This document shows, one piece after another, positions 26,054-34,401 of a DNA stretch of 64,000 nucleotides. The notes beneath the pieces are model-generated. The model worked only from the letters and a program-made list of their open reading frames with translations, did not search any database and was not told the origin of the DNA. Position 1 is the first letter of the stretch. Every line of letters begins with the position of its first letter. A program made the position numbers and the translations under genes. Location of the stretch: assembly GCA_040219085.1 (NCBI GenBank), contig JAVJTC010000020.1, positions 62,001-126,000 on the forward strand. Reading direction: 5' to 3'. This DNA is from Acidimicrobiales bacterium (lineage in GTDB: Bacteria > Actinomycetota > Acidimicrobiia > Acidimicrobiales > JAVJTC01).

Positions 26054-26059
26054 TAGGCT
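26054..26059 (+). promoter_or_regulatory. TANNNT -10 box for a leaderless GNAT transcript
   Basis: TAGGCT ends exactly 6 nt before the GTG at 26066 and no Shine-Dalgarno sequence is present, which fits leaderless initiation. Confidence 0.5.
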
Positions 26060-26065
26060 GCCGAC

Positions 26066-27037
26066 GTGGAGATCCGTGCGGCACAGGACAGCGACCTCGG
26101 TGAGGTCGTGGCTGTGTGCACCGCCGCGCTCGGCTGGGACGCGAAGGACCCGAACGAGGAGTGGTTCTGGTGGAAACACCAGCGGAACCCGTTCGGAGCG
26201 TCACCGATCTGGGTGGCCGTCGAGGACGGCGCGATCGTGGCCGTGCGGGCGTTCATGCGGTGGCGCTTCGTTCGGGGCGAGCGGTCGGTGTCGGTGGTCC
26301 GGGCGGTGGACACGGCGACACTGCCGTCGCACCAGCGACGGGGGCTCTTCTCCACGCTTACGAAGCACGGCCTCGCCGAACTCGAGGCCGACGGTGTGGA
26401 CTTCGTCTTCAACACGCCGAACGACCAGAGTCGCCCGGGATACCTCTCCATGGGCTGGCGGGAGGTCGGCCCGGTCCCGATCGCCGTGCGCCCGGCTGGT
26501 CTGGGTTCGCTGGGTCGGACGATGCGCTCCCGGGTGCCCGCCGCCAAGTGGTCGCTGCCTTGCGACGTCGGGGAGCCCGTGAGCGAACTCGTCACCAGTC
26601 ATCCCGATGAGACGGCCGACCTGCTCGACGCTGCTGCCGGTTCCGGTGACGCCTGGCGCACCGCCCGCAGCGCGGAGTATCTCGCATGGCGCTACGGGTT
26701 CGGGCCGCTGCGCTACCGGGCGTTGACTCCGGGCACGGTCGCCGACGGCCTCGTCGTGTTCCGGCTCCGTACCCGCGGCCCGGCCACCGAGTGTGCCGTC
26801 TGTGAGGTTCTGGTTCCCGGACCCGACCCCCGCAGGGGAGCGCGACTGCTGCTCAAGCGGCTTCGCCGCGAGGTCCGGGCGGACCACCTGATCGTCTCGG
26901 CCGGGGTCGTCAGCGGGCTCGACTGGATTCCGGCGGGTCGCCTCGGCCCTGTGGTCACGGTGCGTGACGCGGCAACTTCGGCGCCGTCGTCCATCGCCGA
27001 CTTCGAGCTCGCGCTCGGCGACGTGGAGCTCTTCTGA
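26066..27037 (+). CDS. GNAT family N-acetyltransferase
   Basis: 323 aa, longer than a single GNAT domain (~150 aa). The N-terminal half is a clear GNAT fold: AAQDSDLGEVVAVCTAALGW, the acetyl-CoA loop SHQRRGLFSTLTKHGLAEL (motif A R/Q-x-x-G-x-G/A variant), then VFNTPNDQSRPGYLSMGW. The C-terminal half (about 175-323) looks like a second, weaker alpha/beta domain with EYLAWRYGFGPLRYRAL, a pattern seen in acetyltransferases of polysaccharide clusters. It may acetylate an amino sugar. It is coupled to the following GT4 gene by a TGATG overlap. Confidence 0.85.
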   Translation: MEIRAAQDSDLGEVVAVCTAALGWDAKDPNEEWFWWKHQRNPFGASPIWVAVEDGAIVAVRAFMRWRFVRGERSVSVVRAVDTATLPSHQRRGLFSTLTKHGLAELEADGVDFVFNTPNDQSRPGYLSMGWREVGPVPIAVRPAGLGSLGRTMRSRVPAAKWSLPCDVGEPVSELVTSHPDETADLLDAAAGSGDAWRTARSAEYLAWRYGFGPLRYRALTPGTVADGLVVFRLRTRGPATECAVCEVLVPGPDPRRGARLLLKRLRREVRADHLIVSAGVVSGLDWIPAGRLGPVVTVRDAATSAPSSIADFELALGDVELF

Positions 27038-28158
27038 TGGGAACCGACGGCGACGGGCGGATCCGGGTCCTCTGGCTGATCAAGGGACTCGGGCCCGGTG
27101 GCGCCGAGCGGCTTCTCGTTCACCACGCCCGGGCGCGTGACCGCGAGCGCTTCGCCTACGAGGTGGCCTACCTCGTCCCGGAGAAGTCCCACCTCGTGCC
27201 CGAGCTGACCCAGCTCGGACTCGCAGTGACGTGCTACGACTCGCCCCGCACCCGTGACGTGGCGTGGGTGCCGCAACTGTTCCTGCGACTACGCCGTGAC
27301 CCGGTCGACGTCATCCACGTCCACTCCCCGTTGCTGGCCGCGAAGGTCAGGGTGATGGTGCGCGCCCTGCCCCGCCGGATACGCCCCGCCGTGGTCACCA
27401 CCGAGCACAACGAGTGGGGCAAGCACCGCAGCGCCACCCGCTGGGCCAACCGGCTGACCATGGGGCTCGACGACCACACCGTGGCGGTGGCGTCCGGCGT
27501 GCGCGAGAGCATGCACCGCTCCCGGCGCGGCGATGTCGAGGTGCTGGTCCACGGAATCGATCTGGCCACGGTGCGCGACGCGGCCGACCGGGCGGGGGCG
27601 CGTGACGAACTCGGAATCGGTCACGACGAGCTCGTGGTGGTGACCGTGGCCAACTACCGCAGGGAGAAGGCCTACGACGTACTGATGGCGGCTGCGCGCA
27701 AGGTGATTGACGAGACAGCGGATGTCCGCTTCGTCGCCGTCGGGCAGGGCCCGTTGGCTGGGGAGATCGAGGACCGGCATCGCCGGCTCCACCTCGGCGA
27801 TCGCATGATCCTCACCGGCTACCGCCCGGACGCGGTGCGCATCATGTCGGCCGGTGACATCTTCTGCCTCGCGTCGCGCCATGAGGGCCTCCCCGTGGCG
27901 CTGATGGAGGCACTCGCACTCGGGCTGCCCGTGGTGGCCACCGACGTCGGCGGTGTCGGCGAGGTGGTCCGCTCGGCGGGAGTCGGTCGCGTCGTGCACC
28001 CGGACCGTACCGACGACCTCGTCGACGCGCTGGAGATCGAGCTCGCCGACGACGAAGTCCGACGTGCCCACGCGGCTGCAGCCGTCGAGGCGGCGGAGCG
28101 GTTCTCGGTGGTCCACGCGGTGGATCGTCTCGAAGAGATCTACGCGGAGGTCGCGTGA
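27037..28158 (+). CDS. Glycosyltransferase family 4
   Basis: 373 aa. A retaining GT-B glycosyltransferase: VLWLIKGLGPGGAERLLVHH at the N-terminus (classic GT4 start), HVHSPLLAAKVR and TTEHNEWGKHR in the acceptor half, then VTVANYRREKAYDVLMAAA, FVAVGQGPL and the donor motif HEGLPVALMEALALGLPVVA (E-x7-E). It is cytoplasmic or peripheral. It lies between the GNAT (1-bp overlap) and a fucosyltransferase-like gene (4-bp GTGA overlap), so three sequential glycan-tailoring steps are probably co-translated. Confidence 0.94.
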   Translation: MGTDGDGRIRVLWLIKGLGPGGAERLLVHHARARDRERFAYEVAYLVPEKSHLVPELTQLGLAVTCYDSPRTRDVAWVPQLFLRLRRDPVDVIHVHSPLLAAKVRVMVRALPRRIRPAVVTTEHNEWGKHRSATRWANRLTMGLDDHTVAVASGVRESMHRSRRGDVEVLVHGIDLATVRDAADRAGARDELGIGHDELVVVTVANYRREKAYDVLMAAARKVIDETADVRFVAVGQGPLAGEIEDRHRRLHLGDRMILTGYRPDAVRIMSAGDIFCLASRHEGLPVALMEALALGLPVVATDVGGVGEVVRSAGVGRVVHPDRTDDLVDALEIELADDEVRRAHAAAAVEAAERFSVVHAVDRLEEIYAEVA

Positions 28159-29135
28159 GTCGGGCGCGGTCCAGGCCGGTCGTGGCCGCGACCCGTCTCG
28201 TGAATGGAATCCTGCGCCGGGCAGTCGAGATCGAGGCGCGTCCGGTCGACGTTCCGAGGCGCCGCCACGAGAGGTTCCTGCCGCGGTCGGTGTGGCGACG
28301 GGCGATCAAGCTTGAATACGGCGTCTACGACGAGGGCAGCGGGACCCTTCACGTCGTCCATGACTACGGCCTCTTCAGCTGCCTCTCGGTGACGCTGTGG
28401 TCACTAGCGGACCTCTTCCGTGACGGGCACGTCCCGCGTCGGCTGAATCTCGACCGGACGCTCGGAGCGTTCCGGGACCCGGGGCGGGACACCACCGGGT
28501 CGGTGTTGTTCACTACCGACGTGGACCCGGTGGGTCTCGACCGCCTGAAGGAGATGCAACCGTCGCGACTGGTCCGCTTCGACCACCACGGCGACTACGG
28601 GCAGTTCGACTTCGAGGTCCTCACCGCACTGCGCGAGACGTACCTCGCCGTGAGCCCGGCGGTCCTCGAGCGGGCAGCTGAACTCGAGCGGGAGTTCCTC
28701 GTCGCCGGGGCGCGCTACGGCGCAGTGTGCATCCGTGGAACCGACAAGGCTCGCGAGGTGATCCCGCTCGACTCGGCCCTCTACGTCGAAGCAGCCCGGT
28801 CGCTGCTCGACGAGGGCGCCGTCGACCGCATTCTCATCCAGACCGACCAGGCCCAGATCGCCCGGCTCTTCGAGCGCGAGTTCGCCGGTCGATGCGACCG
28901 CTTCACCGTGCTGCCCGTGACCGAGACCCTCCAGGGAATCCACCTTTCGACCGCAGTCGACGGCCGCCGCCTCGAGTTCGCGCGCGACATGGTGGCCGCC
29001 GTGATGGTCATCGCAGGCATGCCACGTGTCATCACCCACACGGGCAACGTCGGTGCATGGACAACCCTGTTCCGTGGGTCTGGCGAGGGTGTCATCCAGG
29101 CGACGCCCAGAGGGTTCGTTTCACTCGACGCCTGA
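28155..29135 (+). CDS. Putative fucosyltransferase-like glycosyltransferase
   Basis: 326 aa from a GTG overlapping the GT4 stop by 4 bp. The sequence CIRGTDKAREVIPLDSALYV resembles the R-x-T-D-K motif of NodZ/FUT8-type and related GT-B fucosyltransferases, which binds the GDP-sugar, and ILIQTDQAQIARLFEREF fits the next strand. The N-terminal half contains LEYGVYDEGSGTLHVVHDYG and is not recognisable. No signal peptide. The family assignment rests mainly on the RGTDK block, so the donor sugar is uncertain. Its 3' end overlaps the convergent gene by 15 bp. Confidence 0.6.
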   Translation: MSRARSRPVVAATRLVNGILRRAVEIEARPVDVPRRRHERFLPRSVWRRAIKLEYGVYDEGSGTLHVVHDYGLFSCLSVTLWSLADLFRDGHVPRRLNLDRTLGAFRDPGRDTTGSVLFTTDVDPVGLDRLKEMQPSRLVRFDHHGDYGQFDFEVLTALRETYLAVSPAVLERAAELEREFLVAGARYGAVCIRGTDKAREVIPLDSALYVEAARSLLDEGAVDRILIQTDQAQIARLFEREFAGRCDRFTVLPVTETLQGIHLSTAVDGRRLEFARDMVAAVMVIAGMPRVITHTGNVGAWTTLFRGSGEGVIQATPRGFVSLDA

Positions 29136-29681
29136 GCCGTGGCGGTCGACGAGTATCGCCATCGATGTCGCCATCGTCGCGGCGGCAGTGGTGACCGCTT
29201 CGACGGGGATGTCGGCCGAGCGCACACGCCGCAGGCGGTTGGCCGCCAGAGCCGCGGGGAGATTCGTCGCCAGTTCGAACCGTGCCCGCTGCACGTGACG
29301 GCCGCGGTCACCTGGCTCGAAGTACACCCGTGGGTCGCTCACCGGTCGCAGCGCCTCCACCTGGGTGGGGTTGAGATGCATATGCCCTTCGTCGGCGCCG
29401 AAACAGTCGAGGCGCATCACCTCGGAGTCGTGCACGTACACGGATGCCGACGGCCCGCTACCGACGCCCGGAACGACCGACCAGAACACCGCGATCCGAC
29501 AGTTCGGTGTGACCTCTATCCAGGACAGGTCCCACGCGCCGTCGGAACGGTTCTCGCGTCGCTCCCGCTGCGATCGGCGGTGGGTGAGTTCGTCGAGGAC
29601 CACGCTCGGTGTCGCCGCGTGGGCGAACCAGCGGATGCGATCGCGGATCCCGTGACCGCGGAGCGGGTCGAGTAGCCCCAT
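29121..29681 (-). CDS. Conserved hypothetical protein
   Basis: 186 aa. There is no signal peptide or membrane helix. The central part, WSVVPGVGSGPSASVYVHD followed by SEVMRLDCFGADEGHMHLNP, looks like a compact beta-rich domain with His and Asp that might bind metal; I do not recognise a named family with certainty. Codon third positions are strongly G/C, as in neighbouring genes, supporting real coding rather than the open plus-strand frame over the same bases. It lies 13 bp after the nucleotide-sugar dehydrogenase and is probably the second gene of that unit. Confidence 0.65.
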   Translation of the reverse strand: MGLLDPLRGHGIRDRIRWFAHAATPSVVLDELTHRRSQRERRENRSDGAWDLSWIEVTPNCRIAVFWSVVPGVGSGPSASVYVHDSEVMRLDCFGADEGHMHLNPTQVEALRPVSDPRVYFEPGDRGRHVQRARFELATNLPAALAANRLRRVRSADIPVEAVTTAAATMATSMAILVDRHGSGVE

Positions 29682-29694
29682 GCGTCCCGATTCC

Positions 29695-30954
29695 TCAGAG
29701 CCGTTCGACGTTCGGGCCGTCCAGCACGCGGCGACAGTCGAAGATGTAGCGGGAGTGGGCCACGACCGTGTCGGCGTCGAACTCGTCGTGGTCGACGAGC
29801 ATCACGACCACGTCGGCTGCTTCGAGTTCGGCGGGGGAGGCGTCGACCCGGGCGACCCCCGCGGGAACGTCGGCGTCGATGACGTGGGGGTCGGCGGCGA
29901 CGACGATGGCGCCGAGATCGAGGAGGGCCCGGGCGACGTCGGCGGAAGGTGACTCCCGGGCGTCGGAGGTGTTGCGCTTGTACGCAAGTCCGAGCAGGAG
30001 GATCCGTTGCCCCTTGACCGGGCGCTCCTGGTCGTTCAGCGCCGCAGTGATACGACGTGCCACGTAGTCGGGCATGTGGTCGTTGACGTCGTTGGCCAAC
30101 TCGACGAAGCGGAAGTTCAGGCCGAGGCTGTGCTTGACCCGCCACGACAGGTACGAGGGGTCGACCGGCAGGCAGTGCCCGCCGACACCGGGGCCGGGGG
30201 TGAATCGCATGTAGCCGAACGGCTTGGTCGAGGCTGCGTCGATCGCCTCCCACACGTCGATGTCGAGGTCGTGGGCGTACATGGCCAACTCGTTGACGAG
30301 GGCGATGTTGACGTGCCGGAATGTGTTCTCGAGGAGCTTCGTCAGCTCGGCGGTCTGGGTGGAGGCGACCTCGACGACCTCGTCGACGATGTCGCGGTAG
30401 AACGCGGCGACCTTCTCGAGCGACGCCGGGTTCACGCCGGAGACGACCTTCGGGGTGTTCTCGAGTCGGTGGACGGCGTTGCCGGGGTCGATCCGTTCGG
30501 GGCTGTAGCCGAGATGGAAGTCGGTGCCCGCCGTGAGGCCGGACCCCTCTTCGAGCAGCGGCCCGACGAGTTCCACCGTCGTCCCGGGCCAGGTGGTGGA
30601 CTCGAGTACCACTGTCGCCCCGGCGGTGAGGTGCTCGCCGAGTGACCGGCTCGCCGATTCGATGTAGCTGAGGTCCGGGGCCCCCTCGCGCAGCGGGGTC
30701 GGGACGGAGATGACGGCGAAGTCGAAGTCCGGCAGGTCGTCCGCGCTGGTGGTGGGGTGGTAGCGGCCTGACGCAAGGGCGTCGGCGACCTCGGGGTCGC
30801 TGACGTCGCCCACTATCGACCGCCCTGAGGCGAGCGCGGTGATCTTGGACTCGTCGAGGTCGTAGCCCCACGTGTCGTAGCCGGCGGCGACCGCCCGTAT
30901 CGACAGTGGCAGGCCGACGTAGCCCTGGCCGACGATGACGACGGAGCGGGTCAT
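29695..30954 (-). CDS. Nucleotide-sugar dehydrogenase (UDP-HexNAc 6-dehydrogenase, WecC/WbpA-like)
   Basis: 419 aa, normal length. It oxidises C6 of a UDP-hexose(NAc) to the uronic acid with two NAD+, supplying acidic sugars for surface glycans. The NAD loop VVIVGQGYVGLPLSIRAVAA opens the protein. SVPTPLREGAPDLSYIESA, ESTTWPGTT and GYSPERIDPGN are hallmarks of the UDP-ManNAc/GlcNAc dehydrogenase branch rather than UDP-glucose dehydrogenase. The catalytic Cys is in GPGVGGHCLPVDP, and LGLAYKRNTSDARESP starts the C-terminal UDP-binding domain. The ATG has no clear ribosome site; a stable hairpin lies 11 nt upstream in the probable leader. Confidence 0.95.
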   Translation of the reverse strand: MTRSVVIVGQGYVGLPLSIRAVAAGYDTWGYDLDESKITALASGRSIVGDVSDPEVADALASGRYHPTTSADDLPDFDFAVISVPTPLREGAPDLSYIESASRSLGEHLTAGATVVLESTTWPGTTVELVGPLLEEGSGLTAGTDFHLGYSPERIDPGNAVHRLENTPKVVSGVNPASLEKVAAFYRDIVDEVVEVASTQTAELTKLLENTFRHVNIALVNELAMYAHDLDIDVWEAIDAASTKPFGYMRFTPGPGVGGHCLPVDPSYLSWRVKHSLGLNFRFVELANDVNDHMPDYVARRITAALNDQERPVKGQRILLLGLAYKRNTSDARESPSADVARALLDLGAIVVAADPHVIDADVPAGVARVDASPAELEAADVVVMLVDHDEFDADTVVAHSRYIFDCRRVLDGPNVERL

Positions 30955-30964
30955 GGAAAGAGAA

Positions 30965-30989
30965 GACCCGCCGGGTGCACCGGCGGGTC
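30965..30989 (-). terminator. Hairpin with T-rich tail (terminator or attenuator)
   Basis: A 10-bp perfect stem GACCCGCCGG with a 5-nt loop is followed on the minus strand by TTCTCTTTCC and then directly by the dehydrogenase ATG. It can terminate transcripts from the LAXTG-protein gene. Since a candidate -10 box lies just upstream at 31012, it may also be an attenuator in the dehydrogenase leader. Confidence 0.6.
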
Positions 30990-31011
30990 GAAGGCGGCCT
31001 GCATGGCCGCG

Positions 31012-31017
31012 AGGCTA
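31012..31017 (-). promoter_or_regulatory. Candidate -10 box for the dehydrogenase transcript
   Basis: Reads TAGCCT on the minus strand, about 58 nt before the dehydrogenase ATG. A transcript from here would carry the hairpin at 30965-30989 in its leader. Confidence 0.35.
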
Positions 31018-31047
31018 TCGGACCGACCGCTCAGGCCGGTCGACGCT

Positions 31048-31644
31048 TCAGCTCTCCGAGCGGCGGGTGCGGACCCCGAACAGGACGAGCGAGCCGAGTG
31101 CGATGGCGCCGACGGCGATGGTGATCATCGGCATGGTCGACGAGCCGGTGAAGGCGAGGTCTCCGAGGACATCCGAGGTCGGCTCGGTGGTCGCCTCGGG
31201 GGTCGGGGTCACCGTCTCGCTCAGAACGTCAGCAGCGATGGTGCAGGGATCCGGGTCGAGGGCCGGCGACTCCTGTGAGCGAGGTGTGGTGGACAGGACG
31301 TCGTCCTCACCGTCGGCGCCAAGGCCGACTGCGGTGTAGGTGGCCGGTGCGGTGTTGTCGAACGTGTCCGTCGGGTAGGGGAACGTCTCGCTGAAAGCGG
31401 TGGTCGCGTCCGCGGTGGTGGTGCCGAGGGGGGCGGTGACGCCGTCCTGGTTGATCGACACGGCGACCTCGGTGCCCGGCTCGTAGCCTTCGCCGCTGAT
31501 GGTGACTGTCGAGCCGTCGTCGGCGATCAGATCACACTGGATGCCGTCGATGTACTGCGCCTGGGCCGGTGCGATGGCGAAGAGCCCAACGGCGAGCACG
31601 AGGCCTGCGATGGCAGCAATTCGTCGGATCAGTGAGCTACGCAT
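31048..31644 (-). CDS. Secreted LAXTG-type cell-wall sorted protein
   Basis: 198 aa. A Sec signal peptide (RRIAAIAGLVLAVGLFAIAP, cleavage probably after AQA) is followed by a beta-rich domain of about 110 residues (TVTISGEGYEPGTEVAVSI), a Thr/Pro/Glu linker, and a C-terminal sorting-like signal: LAFTG, a hydrophobic helix MITIAVGAIALGSLVLFGV, and a basic tail RTRRSES. LAXTG is the motif preferred by class E sortases of high-GC actinobacteria, so the protein is probably anchored to peptidoglycan. No sortase gene is in the window. Its function beyond display is unknown. A hairpin terminator follows. Confidence 0.85.
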   Translation of the reverse strand: MRSSLIRRIAAIAGLVLAVGLFAIAPAQAQYIDGIQCDLIADDGSTVTISGEGYEPGTEVAVSINQDGVTAPLGTTTADATTAFSETFPYPTDTFDNTAPATYTAVGLGADGEDDVLSTTPRSQESPALDPDPCTIAADVLSETVTPTPEATTEPTSDVLGDLAFTGSSTMPMITIAVGAIALGSLVLFGVRTRRSES

Positions 31645-31702
31645 GAGGAGCCTCTGTGGTGCGGGTAGTGGCGGTTCGTGACCGAATCACACTCTGAGTG
31701 AC

Positions 31703-31708
31703 AATGTA
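31703..31708 (-). promoter_or_regulatory. TANNNT -10 box for the LAXTG-protein gene, next to a short palindrome
   Basis: Reads TACATT on the minus strand, about 58 nt before the ATG. CACTCTGAGTG (31690-31700), an 11-bp palindrome, overlaps the likely transcription start and could be an operator; that is speculative. Confidence 0.35.
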
Positions 31709-31821
31709 CCCGGATTCGGACCCGGTGACCAGAGCGTGGGCCAAAAGTCTCATTTCGTTCACCGACGCTCAAGTAGCGGGGGCCGCCTACGGGTGGCACC
31801 CGGGATGTCACGAATCTGCCT

Positions 31822-34155
31822 TCACCCTAGCGCCGCCCGCAGTGTGACATCGCCCGAGGCGTCGAAATCCGCCACCAGTTCGGGACCACGGGCCTCGAAC
31901 CCGCCGGCCGGCGCCAGGTCGCCGTTGTCCAGTCGTCGGGCGATCACGGTGTAGCGGTCCGGGTTGACCGTGGGCTGAGGGGAGACCACCAGGTCATAGA
32001 ATCCGTCGGACAGATCGACCGCTCCTGCGAGCCGCAACTCGAAGGTCATGGTCTCGCCGGCACCCACACGCAGAGTGGTCCAGAACACGTTGTGGCCGTT
32101 CTCGGTGGAGCGTCCCACCACGCTCTGTAGCCCGTCGATGGTCACGAACTCCACGTCGAGAGGGGTGAACACCTCGACGCGGGTCTTGTTGAGGCCCGCG
32201 GGGAAGAAGCGGTCGTTGGATCCGATGATCGCGGACGAGAGTCCCTCGTCGGGTGCGTTGTTCGTCACCTCCACCGTCACGAGTGCCTCGACCCGCCCCG
32301 TCGCCTCGATTCCGACGTCGTAGGTGATGTGCCGCTCGAGGAAGTAGTCCACCTTGGACTGGCTTCCGTTCTGGGCTGCGACTGCGATGAGGTCCTGGCC
32401 GTCGACGGTCGGGTGCGCTCCGTCGAGGCCGGCCGCGACGAAGAGCGCCTGTTCGTCGGGGTGAACCGAGTGCAACATCAGCCGGTCCTCGTCGACGACG
32501 GGTCCCAGGATGTCCGACAGCACCCGGGGCGAGGGCACGTCGATGGAGAGCAGTCGACCGAAGACCTCGCGCAGGGCCTCGTCGAGGCTGTCCTGGCGTT
32601 CAGCGTCGTCGAAGCGGTCCTCGAGAGCGGCGTACTGGTCGAACAACAGGTACTCGGCGGCATTGGACTCGGTGAGGCGTTCGCCGCCGACCTCGACCGG
32701 TCCGGTGATGTCCAGCAGCGCGGCCAGGACCTCCGGATCCATCGAGATCACTCCGTCGAGTTCGGTCCCACCGGCCTGGGGGTAGAGCTCTTCGATCACC
32801 TCGGCGACGTCGGGGAAGTCCGGCGAGAAGCTCAGGTCCTGGAAGAACTGTTCGGGTGTGAAGCGCCCGTAGCTCACCAGGTAGTCCTCGGGCCCGCTGA
32901 GGGTGGCGTCGTTCTCGCGCAAGACGGCATTGAGTTCGTCGGGGCGTCCGCTGCGGGTGAGCACGAGCTGTCCGTCGATCGCGGTCAGTTCGCCGAACGC
33001 GCCGATGAAGCCGCCGAGGCCGCGCAGCTCCGACGGCGTCACGAAGACGACGAGGTACGTGCGCTCGCCCTCCCCGCCGAGTAGCGACGGTGTCAGCCGG
33101 ATGGTCTCCGCGATGCGCTCCACGTCGGGCAGGTTGTCGTCGATCTCCGTCTCGATCTCGCCGAGGCGGTCCGTGATGGGAGGCAACAGCCATGGACTGT
33201 CGACGTCGTCGATGGTGTCGGCTGCGTCGCGCAGGGCATCGACGACGCGTGCGACGCGGGGCTCATAGTCCGCCACCAGCGCCAGATCGAAGCGGCCGTT
33301 GCTCGGGCGGAGTGCATCGAGTTCGATCGAGTCGGTGACCTCCGCCGCCGTCGCTGTGACGTTCGCGGCGCTGCCGGTCAGTCGCCCGAGTGCACGTGCC
33401 TGGTGGCCGACGAAGGGGACGAGGCGGCCGGTGATGGCCCAGGGTGCGTCGATGCTGTCGTTGGCGGAGGAGAAGAAGTCGCCGGCCTCGCTGAGGAGTC
33501 GGGCGGCGCGCTGGTCGTCGCCGTCGCGGAGGGCGTCGAGCCCCGCCTCGGCGAGGTCGATCCCCTCCTCGACGTCGCTGCGGGCTCCGAGCGCGGCGAC
33601 GAGAGCGAGCCCGGAGAACAGCCCCGCGACGACCACGGCGCCGAGGGCGGCCCACCGGGTCTTCACCCGGACCCGTGCGGGAGCGGCCCGCCAGCCCGAG
33701 ATGAACATCGGAGTGAGAATCGCCGCGACGACCAGGGCGCTGGAGCCGGTGAACCCGTAGTCGCCGAGGCGCAACAGCGCCTGGGCGGCCAGGCCACCGA
33801 CGGCCGCTCCGTAGACGCGTCGGCGGCCGAGGAACATCGAGGTGGGGATGGCGACGACGAGTGCGGCGAGGCCGAACAGCAGCGACATCGCGTGTTCGGC
33901 ACCAGCGGTGGCGGTGGCCGCAGCCACTACGAGCCACGACCACCTGCGGGCGTAGGACGTGATGAAGGCGATGGCCGCCGCCAACAGCGCCCGGTAGATG
34001 ATGTCGACGACGTCGGTTCCGGTGGGTTGGCCGTCGGCGAAGGCACCGACGATGCCCGATGCGGCGCACACGCCCCACACGAGGCGACGTTCGGTCAGCG
34101 AGGTGACGCGGCGTCCGCTGCTCTCGCGGCGCAGTGTCTCTTTCGGTGTCGCCAC
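31822..34155 (-). CDS. DUF4012 membrane-anchored protein
   Basis: 777 aa from GTG with GAGGGAG before it. The first ~190 residues hold about five to six transmembrane helices (for example ALLAAAIAFITSYA, WLVVAAATATAGAEH, AALGAVVVAGLFSGLALVAA). The long extracytoplasmic part is DUF4012: a helical stretch (ARLLSEAGDFFSSANDSI, GRLVPFVGHQARALGRLTG), then LVVFVTPSELRGLGGFIGAFG and SRRPDELNA-like sequence. DUF4012 proteins are common in actinobacterial polysaccharide loci, but their biochemical role is not established. It is divergent from the WbpM-like dehydratase gene, supporting a link to glycan assembly or export. Confidence 0.9.
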   Translation of the reverse strand: MATPKETLRRESSGRRVTSLTERRLVWGVCAASGIVGAFADGQPTGTDVVDIIYRALLAAAIAFITSYARRWSWLVVAAATATAGAEHAMSLLFGLAALVVAIPTSMFLGRRRVYGAAVGGLAAQALLRLGDYGFTGSSALVVAAILTPMFISGWRAAPARVRVKTRWAALGAVVVAGLFSGLALVAALGARSDVEEGIDLAEAGLDALRDGDDQRAARLLSEAGDFFSSANDSIDAPWAITGRLVPFVGHQARALGRLTGSAANVTATAAEVTDSIELDALRPSNGRFDLALVADYEPRVARVVDALRDAADTIDDVDSPWLLPPITDRLGEIETEIDDNLPDVERIAETIRLTPSLLGGEGERTYLVVFVTPSELRGLGGFIGAFGELTAIDGQLVLTRSGRPDELNAVLRENDATLSGPEDYLVSYGRFTPEQFFQDLSFSPDFPDVAEVIEELYPQAGGTELDGVISMDPEVLAALLDITGPVEVGGERLTESNAAEYLLFDQYAALEDRFDDAERQDSLDEALREVFGRLLSIDVPSPRVLSDILGPVVDEDRLMLHSVHPDEQALFVAAGLDGAHPTVDGQDLIAVAAQNGSQSKVDYFLERHITYDVGIEATGRVEALVTVEVTNNAPDEGLSSAIIGSNDRFFPAGLNKTRVEVFTPLDVEFVTIDGLQSVVGRSTENGHNVFWTTLRVGAGETMTFELRLAGAVDLSDGFYDLVVSPQPTVNPDRYTVIARRLDNGDLAPAGGFEARGPELVADFDASGDVTLRAALG

Positions 34156-34181
34156 GGCGCGCTCCCTCGGTGTCGCCCGGA

Positions 34182-34187
34182 AGGCTA
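34182..34187 (-). promoter_or_regulatory. TANNNT -10 box for the DUF4012 gene
   Basis: Reads TAGCCT on the minus strand, 26 nt before the GTG at 34155; the leader contains GAGGGAG. Confidence 0.4.
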
Positions 34188-34320
34188 CGGCCCCGACGTT
34201 CCTCGCGGGCGGAGCCAGGTCACCGGACCCACCTCGGGGTCGGGTAACCGTCCGGCGGCGAGATGATCAATTCTTGGGAGATATGGGGCACGGCCCTTCC
34301 CCGAGTGCCCAGAGTGGCCG

Positions 34321-34326
34321 TACACT
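34321..34326 (+). promoter_or_regulatory. TANNNT -10 box for the dehydratase gene
   Basis: TACACT on the plus strand in the divergent gap, about 75 nt before the preferred ATG at 34402. No -35 consensus is visible 17 bp upstream. Confidence 0.35.
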
Positions 34327-34401
34327 GACGAATCCGAATATCTGACCGCGCACCGTGGGCGGTCGGTGATGCAGGCCGCAGCCTGTGGGAGTTCACGAGA
34401 G

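Noticed and set aside
29139-29675. Plus-strand open frame opposite the conserved hypothetical gene
   Set aside because: The minus-strand reading has better codon third-position bias and ordered protein features.
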